Part shown: piece after piece, positions 34,791 through 44,235 of the stretch
Layout of the letters: the number at the start of each line of letters is the position of its first letter
Position numbering within the stretch: the first letter of the stretch is position 1
Assembly (NCBI GenBank): GCA_020051175.1
Contig: JAGVJJ010000034.1
Location: 1-58,863, forward strand
Origin: Bacteroidia bacterium
GTDB lineage: Bacteria > Bacteroidota > Bacteroidia > 2-12-FULL-35-15
DNA: 58,863 nucleotides
Reading direction: 5' to 3'
The notes under the pieces: model-generated
The model's database searches: none
The model's input: the letters and a program-made list of their open reading frames with translations, nothing else
Told to the model about the DNA's origin: nothing
Position numbers and translations under genes: made by a program

Positions 34791-35072
34791 TTACGAAAGC
34801 GCATTCAACCTTTCAATATAGGCGATTGCTTTGTCCTGCAACTCATCCATAATTTTATGAAAACTTTCTTTCACTTCTTTCCCGTTTTTTAATTTTTTCG
34901 CACCATTCACCCGTGCTATCAAATCGTCTGCTAAGTCAACAGCTTCATCAATAATGGCATTTATTTTATCATCATTTTTTTCAGGGTTGTTCAGCATCTC
35001 TGAATAACACTCTTCAAGTACATTGGCTAATACACTGTTAATGTCTTTTTTTATATCTCTGCGGTTTGGCAT
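34791..35072 (-). CDS. Small helical hypothetical protein
   Basis: The 93-residue acidic protein is predicted to be all-helical, with heptad-like patterns (EECYSEMLNN, IDEAVDLADDLIARVNG, SFHKIMDELQDKAIAYIERL). There is no signal or membrane segment. It shares a strand with the DinB-like gene upstream, 57 bp apart. I do not recognise a named family. Confidence 0.68.
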   Translation of the reverse strand: MPNRRDIKKDINSVLANVLEECYSEMLNNPEKNDDKINAIIDEAVDLADDLIARVNGAKKLKNGKEVKESFHKIMDELQDKAIAYIERLNALS

Positions 35073-35129
35073 AGTTCTGTTTTTTTAGATTTACTGTAAA
35101 GATAACGATAATAAATTTTGTAATATAAG

Positions 35130-35663
35130 TTAGCTTACCGATTGATGCAATAAAGGCATATACCTTTCCCCGATAGTGCGGAAATGCCATCTCTGGTGAC
35201 CGGCAACAATAAAGGCGATGGAGGCCACACTGTATTTGCCTTTAAAGCTCATCCCTGTTCTGTTTAACATCTCTGGAGTAAAGCTTTTATACATGTACAG
35301 TAAGGAGGTATATTCGGCTCTTAATTCTGTGATCAAATCTTCAAAGCTTCGCAATCCCGCATTGGCTTCTATCGCATAATCGTCTTCCGAGAAAACAGGC
35401 AATGCCTGACTTTCATTTCTTGCAAAGCTTAAGGCCCTGAAAGCAAATATGCGGGTGCAGTCAATCAGGTGTTGCAGAATATCCTTAATAGTCCATTTTC
35501 CCGGGGCGTATACGTTGTCACCTATTGTTTTCCATGCCTCCAAATCAATAAGGCTCAATTCATGGATGCTGATTTCAAGCACTTTCAGCAAATCAGCATC
35601 ATCGCAGAGATTTACTGTTTTTTGAAAATAATCAGGTAGATCTTTGAGATCGTTTTTTTTCAT
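35130..35663 (-). CDS. DinB-fold protein
   Basis: The 177-residue protein has the DinB four-helix pattern with three metal-binding His: WTIKDILQHLIDCTR (about 57-71) and the C-terminal IVAGHQRWHFRTI (about 152-164). The YAPGKWTIKDILQHL start is typical of the DinB/bacillithiol-transferase-like superfamily. Members act as thiol-dependent transferases or hydrolases, and the substrate here is unknown. It lies 15 bp downstream of the large T9SS protein gene. Confidence 0.85.
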   Translation of the reverse strand: MKKNDLKDLPDYFQKTVNLCDDADLLKVLEISIHELSLIDLEAWKTIGDNVYAPGKWTIKDILQHLIDCTRIFAFRALSFARNESQALPVFSEDDYAIEANAGLRSFEDLITELRAEYTSLLYMYKSFTPEMLNRTGMSFKGKYSVASIAFIVAGHQRWHFRTIGERYMPLLHQSVS

Positions 35664-35678
35664 TGGCGCTTTAATATT

Positions 35679-38108
35679 TTACCTCAATATCTGGAAGAAG
35701 CCATATTGAGGCTCTGGCAAACGTGAAGTGGTAAGTACGTAGTAATACACGCCATCAGGATACTTCTTACCGGTCCAGTCGTTCTGGTAATTGGTGGTTT
35801 CATACAATTTGCTGCCCCACCTGTTGTATATGGTCAGGGATGTATTCGGATAAAATTCGAGATTTTTCAGGTAAAAATATTCGTTTATTGCGCTTCCCGC
35901 TCCATTTGGTGTAATCACATTCGGTATCTGCAGATCGCAGGAGAAAAACGTTATTTCAGCCGAATCTGTCACAGTTGCACAAGAGTTGGTTGCTGCAACG
36001 TAATATGTTCCGCTTGCGGTTATCAGGGTTACCGAATCTGTTGCGCCAGTGTTCCACAGATACGTTGTTCCCGGGCTACCGCCTTTTGCTTTCAACATAA
36101 GCGACACATTGTTGCACAAAGAAGTATCGCTTACAACCGGGTGCGGGTCATCAAGGTATTGAATGGTGTATACATTTGACTGGTTACATGTATTATCAGT
36201 TACAGTAAACTGGTATTCACCAATCTGGTTAACCGTAATCAGTGGGTTAAAGGAAGTAGCAGTTGGTCCAAAAATAACATTGGAGCCGGAAGGCTGGCTT
36301 GTTACTGTCCAGTTAAGTGTACCAGGTGCATTTACACCTGCCATCTGGTAGCCCCAGTCGCAGGTTTCATCATCAAATACAGATCCGGTAAGGCCTACAA
36401 CCTGTATGGTTACTGTGGTATCGTAAGAGCATCCGAAATTATCGGTAACGGAGTACGTGTAAGAATGTGGACCGGTTGTGGTTGGCTGAACAACAATGGC
36501 CGTATCATTTTGTCCGGAAATAATGGTTGGATCTGCCTGCCATCCTTCGGAAACAATTACAGGAGTGTAATATTCTGTATTCGGATTTATGCTTGGATTA
36601 AAAAATATTCCCCATTCAAATATATAGCCATCGTCTATCCCCTGGTTGTCCCTCACAGTGATGGTCCAGTTCCCGTTGACAGGACACCCGATAAAATTGG
36701 AAAAATTCTGTTCAGGCTTATATGTCCCGGCAGACATTGCCTGACCAGCAGAAGGACTGAATACAGCAGTAAAATTACTTGCCGTATATTCAGTTGCAAA
36801 CGTTCCCCAGGTAGCGTTGTCGGCAAAGCAGTATTGCCAGCCTATTCCGGGAGTTCCGTTGCCATTGTCATTCGCTTGCCCTAAAAAAGTGCCTCCGCCT
36901 CCAAAGCCTCCAGGTACGAGTCCATTTCCGGTATAGCTGTTAAAAATGGTTGTTGTTGTACCGTTCGGACAAGTAAGCACCATTTCCAAATCACCTAAAT
37001 AGGAATGTTCCATGGTCACGCACATCTGCTGAATGTCGGATGCGCTTGTAATGGTTTGCCCTGGTGTAAAATCACTGATAGTAACTGTTGTTGTATAATC
37101 CGTACCTGAACCATCAGGGAGGTAGGTGAGCCCGGCAAACACACCGCCCAGCTCAAAAGAGCCCTGTGTTTCATCAACCCCAACTGTATCCGAATTTGTT
37201 ACACCGCCAATAATTGTGGTAGTCTGGCCCAGGCAAAGAGTATTGTCGAGAGCCCCGGCCATAGACGCAAAGCTAGGTATTGTAGATACACGTACCTTGC
37301 AGCGGATCACTTCAATAAGGTTGGCCGGATCGGTCATGCGGAGCGTTACTATGTAACCAGCCCTGTTAGGAGGTTTGAACCATATTGAGTCGTTTGTGGA
37401 AACCGAACCATCGCTGATGTTCCACTGGTAAGTGCAGTTGTCATCGGTTTGTGCATAACCAGGTGTGGTAGCAGGCGGTATTGGTGCGTAAGGGAAAGTT
37501 CCGGTAGCTACAAACAATATGGAATCTTCGTAACAGATGTTTACATAACCTGTATCGGCAGGGTTCAGCACATCCGGCCCCGAGCCGTTTAAAAACGCTT
37601 GTATATGAGGCTGGAACGGTTGAGGAGGATTACCGCAGGAAATGTTTGCAGCCCAACCCGATGCCGTTGCTGTTGCATTGGAAACAAACTTAAATGTTAA
37701 ACATCCGCTTGTATTGCCCCATCCTGCCGTAATGTAAAACCCATTGGGATGTGTGACGCTGTTGTAGGCTCCTATCAATGGTGCAGATGTGCTTGAACCG
37801 TCATATACATAGAGTGTGTCAGAGGCATGAACATCCCACGAAAAGCCAATGTTTGTAGCAAATGCAACCGATATTTTGTTGCCATTGGTAAGGTCCGGGC
37901 AAATGGTGATGGTTTCATTTTCATTATTGGAATAATTGGCGGTATCGTTCCCTGAATCAAAAAAATTCTGAACAGCGCCATCATTAAATAATAAACAGTT
38001 GAGCGGATTAGAAGTACCATTATCAGCATCTGTAATGGAAATTTGGGCATTTGATGTTGACACGATAAATAGCAATGTCAATAAAGAGAAAATATGACGG
38101 ATCTTCAT
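35679..38108 (-). CDS. T9SS type B secreted protein with CUB and P-domains
   Basis: The 809-residue protein has a signal peptide ending at SNAQ. A CUB-like domain (about 30-160; LYVYDGSSTSAPLIG) is followed by PKD-like Ig folds (about 165-280), a proprotein-convertase P-domain (about 290-505; SYLGDLEMVLTCPNGT, IGCPVNGNWTITVRDN), then further PKD-like folds (about 505-715). The C-terminus (IPNVITPNG, YNRWGSKLYET, DWTGKKYPDGVYYYVL) is the CHU_C/type B sorting domain, so it should be exported by T9SS and fixed to the cell surface. No catalytic domain is visible, which suggests an adhesin or binding scaffold. Confidence 0.88.
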   Translation of the reverse strand: MKIRHIFSLLTLLFIVSTSNAQISITDADNGTSNPLNCLLFNDGAVQNFFDSGNDTANYSNNENETITICPDLTNGNKISVAFATNIGFSWDVHASDTLYVYDGSSTSAPLIGAYNSVTHPNGFYITAGWGNTSGCLTFKFVSNATATASGWAANISCGNPPQPFQPHIQAFLNGSGPDVLNPADTGYVNICYEDSILFVATGTFPYAPIPPATTPGYAQTDDNCTYQWNISDGSVSTNDSIWFKPPNRAGYIVTLRMTDPANLIEVIRCKVRVSTIPSFASMAGALDNTLCLGQTTTIIGGVTNSDTVGVDETQGSFELGGVFAGLTYLPDGSGTDYTTTVTISDFTPGQTITSASDIQQMCVTMEHSYLGDLEMVLTCPNGTTTTIFNSYTGNGLVPGGFGGGGTFLGQANDNGNGTPGIGWQYCFADNATWGTFATEYTASNFTAVFSPSAGQAMSAGTYKPEQNFSNFIGCPVNGNWTITVRDNQGIDDGYIFEWGIFFNPSINPNTEYYTPVIVSEGWQADPTIISGQNDTAIVVQPTTTGPHSYTYSVTDNFGCSYDTTVTIQVVGLTGSVFDDETCDWGYQMAGVNAPGTLNWTVTSQPSGSNVIFGPTATSFNPLITVNQIGEYQFTVTDNTCNQSNVYTIQYLDDPHPVVSDTSLCNNVSLMLKAKGGSPGTTYLWNTGATDSVTLITASGTYYVAATNSCATVTDSAEITFFSCDLQIPNVITPNGAGSAINEYFYLKNLEFYPNTSLTIYNRWGSKLYETTNYQNDWTGKKYPDGVYYYVLTTSRLPEPQYGFFQILR

Positions 38109-38116
38109 AAACTGTT

Positions 38117-38506
38117 TTATTTTGAAGTTTTTGTAAAGCGTGCTTTTATCTGTTCTTCGGAAAGTATCACCAGTAATTTTCCTGTACCTTCTATCTTGTA
38201 GTATTGATAGTCTTTTAACAAAGGTGCAAGCTGAAGTTCAAAAATGTTAATTGAATTTTGGTTGGCAATTTTAATGGTTCCTTTTATTTCGTGCGCAACC
38301 GCTTTTTCTGCCGGCAGATCCATTATCTGGAATGCGTTGCCCGCATAATAATTCCAGTATGCAAGTGCATCAGGGTTTTTGGTTTGCATTTCCTGCAACT
38401 CAGTTTCTGTAAATTTTGATAGTAAACGCTGGTCGAATTTATTTGTTTGGGCAGTAGCAACGTAGGATGCAAGAACAAAGGTGAAGATGCAAAATAGCTT
38501 TCTCAT
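38117..38506 (-). CDS. Small secreted hypothetical protein
   Basis: I chose the ATG at 38506 (MRKLFCIFTF, 129 residues). It begins a signal peptide ending at VATAQ, while the longer frame from 38566 adds 20 unlikely residues. The mature part is short and mixed, with KNPDALAYWNYYAGNAFQIM near the N-terminus, and has no known motif. Its stop is 8 bp upstream of the T9SS type B gene start, so they are cotranscribed. It may be an accessory of that protein. I do not recognise a family. Confidence 0.72.
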   Translation of the reverse strand: MRKLFCIFTFVLASYVATAQTNKFDQRLLSKFTETELQEMQTKNPDALAYWNYYAGNAFQIMDLPAEKAVAHEIKGTIKIANQNSINIFELQLAPLLKDYQYYKIEGTGKLLVILSEEQIKARFTKTSK

Positions 38507-38635
38507 AGAAGTTGAATCGGTTTTATGAAGGATCATAAATGTAAAAAATATGTTTACAAACTGCAAGATAAGATGCTTTTTTGTTCAATTTGGTTGCATT
38601 GATATCTTGTTGATAATCAACTATTTGATGTATTT

Positions 38636-38675
38636 GTTCATTTGTTCATTGGTTCATTAGTTCATTAGTTCATTG
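38636..38675. repeat. Five tandem copies of GTTCATTN
   Basis: The units are GTTCATTT, GTTCATTG, GTTCATTA, GTTCATTA and GTTCATTG in direct succession. This is a simple tandem repeat that could expand or shrink by slippage. No spacers are present, so it is not a CRISPR. Confidence 0.9.
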
Positions 38676-38808
38676 GTTTCAAGTTTCGGGTTTCAGGTTT
38701 TCATATCTCACTTTTCAAGTTTGTTTATCAGTAGCCGAATAACTATTAACTTGTAACTATTAACTTAATAACCATACTCCCCGAACTGCAACTCCAAACT
38801 AATCTGTC

Positions 38809-38816
38809 TATCTTTG
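38809..38816 (+). promoter_or_regulatory. -7 promoter element close to the MATE start codon
   Basis: TATCTTTG matches TAnnTTTG and ends only 7 bp before the ATG at 38824. If used, the transcript would be leaderless or almost so. Confidence 0.45.
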
Positions 38817-38823
38817 TGGTAAT

Positions 38824-40161
38824 ATGTTTTTTTCAAACGAATATAAAGCCAATTACAGGCAAACATTTGTGCTCGCATACCCTGTTGTATTGAGTCAGCT
38901 GGGGCACATCATGGTTGGGGTGGTTGATACTGCCATGGTAGGGCAGATTGGTACCGTTCCACAGGCAGCGGTAGCACTTGCCAACAGCTTGTATGTATTG
39001 GTGTTGGTATTTGGTTTGGGCGTGTCGTATGGGGTTACACCATTGGTAGCCGCGGCCGACAGTGCAAAGAATCATCTGGAAAATGCCCAGTTGCTGAAGC
39101 ACAGTATCATCATCAATGCTTTAATCGGTATTCTTTTATTTGTTCTTTTGCTCATTGTGTCGCCTGTCCTGCACTTATTCAATCAAAAACAGGAAGTTGT
39201 TGATTTGGCAATACCATTTCTGAATGTGATGATGCTTGGTATGATCCCATTGAGCATTTTTTCTGGTTTTAAGCAGTTTGCAGAGGGGCTTTCAGATACA
39301 CGAACAGCTATGATCATCACAATTGGCTCCAACCTTTTAAATATACTTTTGAATTACCTGATGATATTTGGCCACTGGGGTTTTCCGGAAATGGGACTTA
39401 TGGGCTCCTGTTGGGCAAGCTTTATTTCGCGTGTGGTAATGGCAATTGTTATGTTCCTGTATGTGTACTATAACAAGCGTTTTAAAGTCTATTGGCAAAA
39501 TTTTAACTTCAAAGCTGTATCAATACCAATTGCGAAAAATATACTGGCAATAGGTGTCCCTTCCGGACTACAATGGTTGTTTGAAGTGGGTGCTTTCAGC
39601 TTTGCCGTGATTATGATTGGCTGGATAAGCCCGGTGGCACAGGCTGCACACCAGGTGGCATTGTCCATTGCTTCTGTAACGTATATGATGGCAAGCGGTT
39701 TGTCTGCCGCTGCATCCGTGCGTGTGGGCAATAAGCTGGGATTGGGCGACAGAAATGGCCTGCGTATGGCGGGCTTCAGCGCCTTCAGGATGGTGCTTGC
39801 TTTTATGGGAGTAATGGCCCTCTCTTTTATTCTTTTCCGGAACCAGTTGCCTGTACTGTTTAATAAGGACCAGGGGGTAATCTCTATGGCTTCTTCTCTG
39901 TTGATAATTGCAGCTTTTTTTCAGCTGAGTGATGGTGTGCAGGTAGTGGGCCTTGGAGCGCTGCGTGGAATGAAAGATGTGAAAATACCCACCGTTATAA
40001 CCCTTATCGCTTATTGGATGATAGGGCTGCCCATAAGCTATGTATTTGCTTTTGTTTGTGGTTATGGAGTAGCAGGAGTATGGTATGGGCTATCATTGGG
40101 GCTTACATTGGCTGCCGTACTGCTGTTCTGGAGATTTAATTATGTAAGTAAAAGGGTTTAA
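38824..40161 (+). CDS. MATE-family multidrug/Na+ antiporter
   Basis: The 445-residue protein has about twelve membrane segments in two related halves. Conserved stretches near the N-terminus (AYPVVLSQLGHIMVGVVDTAMVGQIG) and in the second half (IGVPSGLQWLFEVGAF, AAHQVALSIASVTYMMASGLSAAASVRVGN) are NorM-like. It should export cationic drugs or metabolites in exchange for Na+ or H+ across the inner membrane. It is a single-gene unit with its own terminator. Confidence 0.93.
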   Translation: MFFSNEYKANYRQTFVLAYPVVLSQLGHIMVGVVDTAMVGQIGTVPQAAVALANSLYVLVLVFGLGVSYGVTPLVAAADSAKNHLENAQLLKHSIIINALIGILLFVLLLIVSPVLHLFNQKQEVVDLAIPFLNVMMLGMIPLSIFSGFKQFAEGLSDTRTAMIITIGSNLLNILLNYLMIFGHWGFPEMGLMGSCWASFISRVVMAIVMFLYVYYNKRFKVYWQNFNFKAVSIPIAKNILAIGVPSGLQWLFEVGAFSFAVIMIGWISPVAQAAHQVALSIASVTYMMASGLSAAASVRVGNKLGLGDRNGLRMAGFSAFRMVLAFMGVMALSFILFRNQLPVLFNKDQGVISMASSLLIIAAFFQLSDGVQVVGLGALRGMKDVKIPTVITLIAYWMIGLPISYVFAFVCGYGVAGVWYGLSLGLTLAAVLLFWRFNYVSKRV

Positions 40162-40180
40162 TTTGTTATTGAGTATAAAC

Positions 40181-40211
40181 AAAAAAGCTGTTCTTTAAGA
40201 ACAGCTTTTTT
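40181..40211. terminator. Bidirectional terminator between MATE and pruA
   Basis: AAAAAA-GCTGTTC (40181-40193) pairs with GAACAGC-TTTTTT (40199-40211). Both strands give a hairpin followed by T6, fitting two convergent genes. Confidence 0.85.
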
Positions 40212-40220
40212 GTTTTGCTT

Positions 40221-41861
40221 TTAATCCGCTTGTAAAAACGGGTACTTGTAATCCGTAGGAGGTACAAATGTCTCCTTAATGGTACGTGGAGAAACCCAGC
40301 GCAGCAGGTTAATCATTGCTCCGGCCTTGTCATTGGTTCCGGAACCACGGGCACCTCCAAATGGCTGTTGCCCTACAACAGCCCCCGTTGGTTTATCATT
40401 TATATAAAAGTTACCAGCGGCATTGCGTAATGCTTTTGTTGCAAATTCAATTGCATAGCGGTCCTGGGCAATAACACAACCAGTTAATGCATAAATGGAA
40501 GTTGTATCCACTATTTGAAGGGTTTCTTCGAACTTCTCTGCATCATATACATAAAGTGTTAATACAGGGCCGAACAATTCTTCGCACATGGTCACATATT
40601 TCGGGTCTTTTGTAACAATAATTGTGGGTTCAATAAAATAGCCTTTCGATTTATCATAATTGCCGCCCGCAATGATTTCTACAGCACTGTCTTTCTTAGC
40701 AGCATCAATGTATTTAGCCAGTTTATCAAACGATTTTTCATCAATCACTGCATTGATAAAATTTGTGAAATCTTCTGTTGGCCCAATTTTAAAGGATTTT
40801 AAATCCGTTAATACCTGTTTTTTTACATCTTCCCATACATTGCTTGCAATATAAGCCCTTGAAGCTGCAGAACATTTTTGTCCCTGGTATTCAAAAGCCC
40901 CCCGACTGATAGCTGTAGCAACAATAGCCGGGTCAGCAGACTTGTGGGCAACAATAAAATCTTTTCCACCTGTTTCACCAACTATACGTGGGTAGGTTTT
41001 GTATTTATGAATGTTGTTGCCAATGGTTTTCCAGATGTTCTGGAATACCTCAGTGGAACCTGTGAAGTGGATACCTGCAAAGTCAGCATGAGAAAAAATA
41101 ACATCGGCTGCATCTGGTCCTGAAGGGTAAATTAAATTAATAACACCTGCAGGGATTCCGGCCTTAATAAATATTTCCATCAACACATTGGCTGCATAAA
41201 CTTGTGTGTTTGAAGGTTTCCAAACCACCACATTGCCCATCATGGCACAGGATGTAGGCAGGTTACCAGCAATTGCAGTAAAGTTAAATGGCGTAAGCGC
41301 ATAAATAAAGCCTTCCAGCGGACGCTGTTCCACACGGTTCCAGATGCCAAAGCCAGTGCCGGCCACAGGAGGCTGCTGCTTGTAGATTTCCGACATGTAC
41401 AGTACGTTGAAACGCAGAAAATCAATGATTTCACAGGCAGAATCAATTTCGGCCTGGAATGCGTTTTTGGATTGCCCCAGCATGGTTGCTGCATTTAGTT
41501 TTGCGCGGTACGGGCCTGCAATCAGCTCTGCAGCTTTTAAGAATATACTGGCACGGTGTTCCCAGGAAAGTGCCTCCCATTTTGGTTTTGCAGCCAGTGC
41601 TGCATCAATTGCCTGTTTTACATGGTCTTTGGTGCTTTTATGGAAATGGCCCAATGTGTGCTTGTGGTCGTGGGGGGGAGCTAAACGAACTTTGTCGTTG
41701 CTGCGCACTTCCTGGCCTCCGATATACATTGGTATATCCAACTCTTTTGAGCGTAACTCCGCTAGCATTGCTTTTAAAGCAGTGCGTTCCGGACTTCCCG
41801 GGGCGTATCCTTTTATGGGTTCATTTGCCGGTACCGGTACAGTATAAAATCCTTTTGGCAT
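40221..41861 (-). CDS. pruA: 1-pyrroline-5-carboxylate dehydrogenase
   Basis: The 546-residue aldehyde dehydrogenase oxidises glutamate semialdehyde to glutamate with NAD in proline breakdown. Motifs include TPFNFTAIAGNLP, WKPSNTQVYAANVL, the Rossmann FTGSTEVF, the catalytic Glu region IVGETGGKDF, and the nucleophile Cys in EYQGQKCSAASRAY. The C-terminus has CEELFGPVLTLYVY and QPFGGARGSGTNDKAG. Length and the two proline-specific stretches fit the eukaryote-like stand-alone P5C dehydrogenase of Bacteroidota. No proline dehydrogenase is fused or adjacent. Confidence 0.95.
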   Translation of the reverse strand: MPKGFYTVPVPANEPIKGYAPGSPERTALKAMLAELRSKELDIPMYIGGQEVRSNDKVRLAPPHDHKHTLGHFHKSTKDHVKQAIDAALAAKPKWEALSWEHRASIFLKAAELIAGPYRAKLNAATMLGQSKNAFQAEIDSACEIIDFLRFNVLYMSEIYKQQPPVAGTGFGIWNRVEQRPLEGFIYALTPFNFTAIAGNLPTSCAMMGNVVVWKPSNTQVYAANVLMEIFIKAGIPAGVINLIYPSGPDAADVIFSHADFAGIHFTGSTEVFQNIWKTIGNNIHKYKTYPRIVGETGGKDFIVAHKSADPAIVATAISRGAFEYQGQKCSAASRAYIASNVWEDVKKQVLTDLKSFKIGPTEDFTNFINAVIDEKSFDKLAKYIDAAKKDSAVEIIAGGNYDKSKGYFIEPTIIVTKDPKYVTMCEELFGPVLTLYVYDAEKFEETLQIVDTTSIYALTGCVIAQDRYAIEFATKALRNAAGNFYINDKPTGAVVGQQPFGGARGSGTNDKAGAMINLLRWVSPRTIKETFVPPTDYKYPFLQAD

Positions 41862-41941
41862 GGTATATAATTATAAAGTTAAAATCGTTTTAAACGGCTG
41901 TAAAGGTACGAATTTATTGCTTTTTTTTCTCTTAAAAACGC

Positions 41942-44209
41942 TCAAACCCGGATACCAACAATTGTGATATCATCTACCTGGTCCAGCGTGCCTTGCCAGG
42001 CAATAAGCGCTTCGTTTAGAGCCGTTTTTTGTTCCTGCATAGGAGCTTGACTTACTTTCAGGAAAAGTTCTTTTAATCTTTTCGTTTTAAATTTTTTGCC
42101 CTCTGCCCCTCCAAACTGATCGGCATAACCATCGCTCAGTGTATATATACAATCCTTCTTTTGAAGCTGAACAGTGTGCCTGCTGAAATTTTTCTCCTGT
42201 CCGATATGCTTGCCTATTGGCATTTTATCGGACTTGAATTCGAGCAGCTGACCTTCTCTGGCGATGTAGAAATTGTTATTGGCAGCCGAATATTCGAGTT
42301 CCATTTTTTTACGGTTTAAGCGTAGTAAAACCGCGTCCATGCCATCCAGTCCAAGGTAATTGGTGTTCTCTGAATTTACTGCAAGTATAATAATCCTTCG
42401 CAGCTCATTTAGCATTTCGTCTGTATGAAAAAGATGGGTTTTTGAATGAATAATTTCATTCAGAATACCCATTCCAATCAGGCTCATGAATGCTCCGGGA
42501 ATGCCATGTCCTGTACAATCTGCTGTACAAACGTAAATATCATCGTTCCTTTCCATGATCCAGTAAAAATCACCACTTACAATATCTTTGGGCTTATACA
42601 GGATAAACGAATCGTTGAGGTGCTGTGCAATGTAACTATCCGCAGTTAAAAATGAGGCCTGGATATGTTTGGCGTAATTGATACTGTCTGTAATATTCTG
42701 GTTTTTTTCTTCTACCAGTTTTTTCTGGAACTCAACTTCCTGTTTTTGAACTTTTATCAATTCATTCTTTTCCGAGAGCTCGGTGTTGGCCCGTTGCTTT
42801 TGCTTATTACTCCTGTATATAGTAATCACCAGCAAAAGCATCAATACAAAACCAATGCAAAGAGAATAAGCAATTACTTTTTGCCTGTAGATTTCCTGTT
42901 GCTGCAGGGCATCTTTTTGTTGTTGTTTCAGCTTTTCTTCAGTTTGCTGTTTATCAAATTCAAAGTTCATCTGTGCCTGAACCATTTTTGTGAGATTTTC
43001 CTCATTAAATAGGCTGTCGCGGTATTTGATACTGGTTTTATAATTACTCAGTGCAGACTGGTAATTTCCCATCAGGCTGTCGAGTTGCGACTTTTGAATA
43101 TAATATTCCAAGATTGTCTTTTTATTGCCAATTTTTTCCGACAACACTAATGCGCTGTCGAGATATAGATGAGCATTTTTTAGCTGTTTTTGTTTTGCAA
43201 ATATTTCGCCCAGGTTGAAATATGCTTCAGAAACTCCATTTTTGTCACCGGCTTCCTTGTATAATTGTAATGCGTCTTTTAGATAAATCAATGCGTTTTT
43301 ATAATTTTTTTGCCTAAGAAACGTAAGGCCGATATTCGCTGTTGTAATTGCTATGTCGCGTTTAGATCCCAAAGCTTTCTTTATTTGTAGAGAGGCCATA
43401 TAGTTTTCCATAGCTCTTTCATAGTTGTGCTGGCTAAAATAAATAATTCCAATATTGTTATAAGAGGAGGCAATATCAAACCTGTCTTTAATCTCCTGCC
43501 GTAATTCTAAAGCTCTTAAATGGTAGTTAAGGGCTTCTGTATAATTCTTCTGACTTTTATATACATTGCCAATATTATTTAAAGTTCCGGCTATTGCCGT
43601 TTTATCGTTATTTGCTTCGAATATTTTCAAAGCATTTAAATAATTCTCAAGAGCTGCAGGATAGTTTCCCTGGTGATTAAATACATTCCCAAGACTTATA
43701 TATGTGTGGCAGATATCATCCTTATCATTAATTGACTTATGAATATCAAGTGAGGTATACAGATACTTTATTGCTTCTGAAAAATTGCCTTGTTTAAACT
43801 TATCTGTTCCTATATAACGGTATGTATTTGCAATCCGCTTTTTGTTATTCAGCTCTTTCCATATATTCAATGATAAAAGATGATTTTTTATAGCTTCATC
43901 AAAATCGGCTTTGCGTTCATAAATAAAACCACGCAGCTTGTATGCTTCAGCCAAACCTCCTTTATAACTGGATTTTCGGGCGATACCTATAGATATGTTG
44001 ATTAGAGAGTCGGCTTGAGGGATGCTTCGCAACTGTATTTTTTCAGCAGCAAGTGCATTCAATGCATCAACCTTCAATGTATCCTGAGTAGCTGTTCTTA
44101 TTATGGTTTCAAGAGAATCGTTATTATCCTTTTGTGCCGGGGCAATGGAAATATTAGTTACAATTAATAAAAGCAGGAGGCTTATATTAAGTAAGAAGCG
44201 GTATTTCAT
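41942..44209 (-). CDS. TPR-repeat sensor with SpoIIE (PP2C) phosphatase
   Basis: The 755-residue protein has a signal or anchor (about 5-25). About seven to nine TPR units (about 80-400; repeated SYNNIGIIYFSQHNYERAME-type pattern) precede a membrane segment (about 443-465), a coiled coil (about 467-515) and a C-terminal SpoIIE domain (about 520-755). Metal-binding residues lie in VSGDFYWIM, VCTADCTGHGIPGAFMSLIG, GLDGMDAV and TLSDGYADQFGG, with a final DQVDDITIVG. The TPRs should lie outside the cytoplasmic membrane and the phosphatase inside. Such proteins act on anti-sigma-antagonist or similar phosphoproteins, which are not encoded here. A possible TAACTTTG promoter element lies at 44228-44235. 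Confidence 0.9.
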   Translation of the reverse strand: MKYRFLLNISLLLLLIVTNISIAPAQKDNNDSLETIIRTATQDTLKVDALNALAAEKIQLRSIPQADSLINISIGIARKSSYKGGLAEAYKLRGFIYERKADFDEAIKNHLLSLNIWKELNNKKRIANTYRYIGTDKFKQGNFSEAIKYLYTSLDIHKSINDKDDICHTYISLGNVFNHQGNYPAALENYLNALKIFEANNDKTAIAGTLNNIGNVYKSQKNYTEALNYHLRALELRQEIKDRFDIASSYNNIGIIYFSQHNYERAMENYMASLQIKKALGSKRDIAITTANIGLTFLRQKNYKNALIYLKDALQLYKEAGDKNGVSEAYFNLGEIFAKQKQLKNAHLYLDSALVLSEKIGNKKTILEYYIQKSQLDSLMGNYQSALSNYKTSIKYRDSLFNEENLTKMVQAQMNFEFDKQQTEEKLKQQQKDALQQQEIYRQKVIAYSLCIGFVLMLLLVITIYRSNKQKQRANTELSEKNELIKVQKQEVEFQKKLVEEKNQNITDSINYAKHIQASFLTADSYIAQHLNDSFILYKPKDIVSGDFYWIMERNDDIYVCTADCTGHGIPGAFMSLIGMGILNEIIHSKTHLFHTDEMLNELRRIIILAVNSENTNYLGLDGMDAVLLRLNRKKMELEYSAANNNFYIAREGQLLEFKSDKMPIGKHIGQEKNFSRHTVQLQKKDCIYTLSDGYADQFGGAEGKKFKTKRLKELFLKVSQAPMQEQKTALNEALIAWQGTLDQVDDITIVGIRV

Positions 44210-44227
44210 AATTCAATTATCAATACT

Positions 44228-44235
44228 CAAAGTTA
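44228..44235 (-). promoter_or_regulatory. -7 promoter element of the TPR/SpoIIE gene
   Basis: On the minus strand the site reads TAACTTTG, a perfect TAnnTTTG match 19 bp before the start codon at 44209. It overlaps the stop codon of pgeF, so the gene may have its own internal promoter as well as read-through. Confidence 0.4.

Larger units (their letters stand above)
38507..38823. other. Repeat-bearing intergenic region before the MATE gene
   Basis: This 317-bp gap holds five tandem 8-bp units (38636-38675), a stretch resembling the 14.4-kb inverted repeat (about 38677-38702), and a promoter element (38809-38816). I see no gene in it. Confidence 0.6.

Noticed and set aside
38636-38675. Tandem 8-bp units as a CRISPR array
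   Set aside because: There are no spacers between units, and no cas genes are in the window.
41395-41893. Two plus-strand frames of about 150 residues
   Set aside because: Both are antisense to pruA and have no motif.
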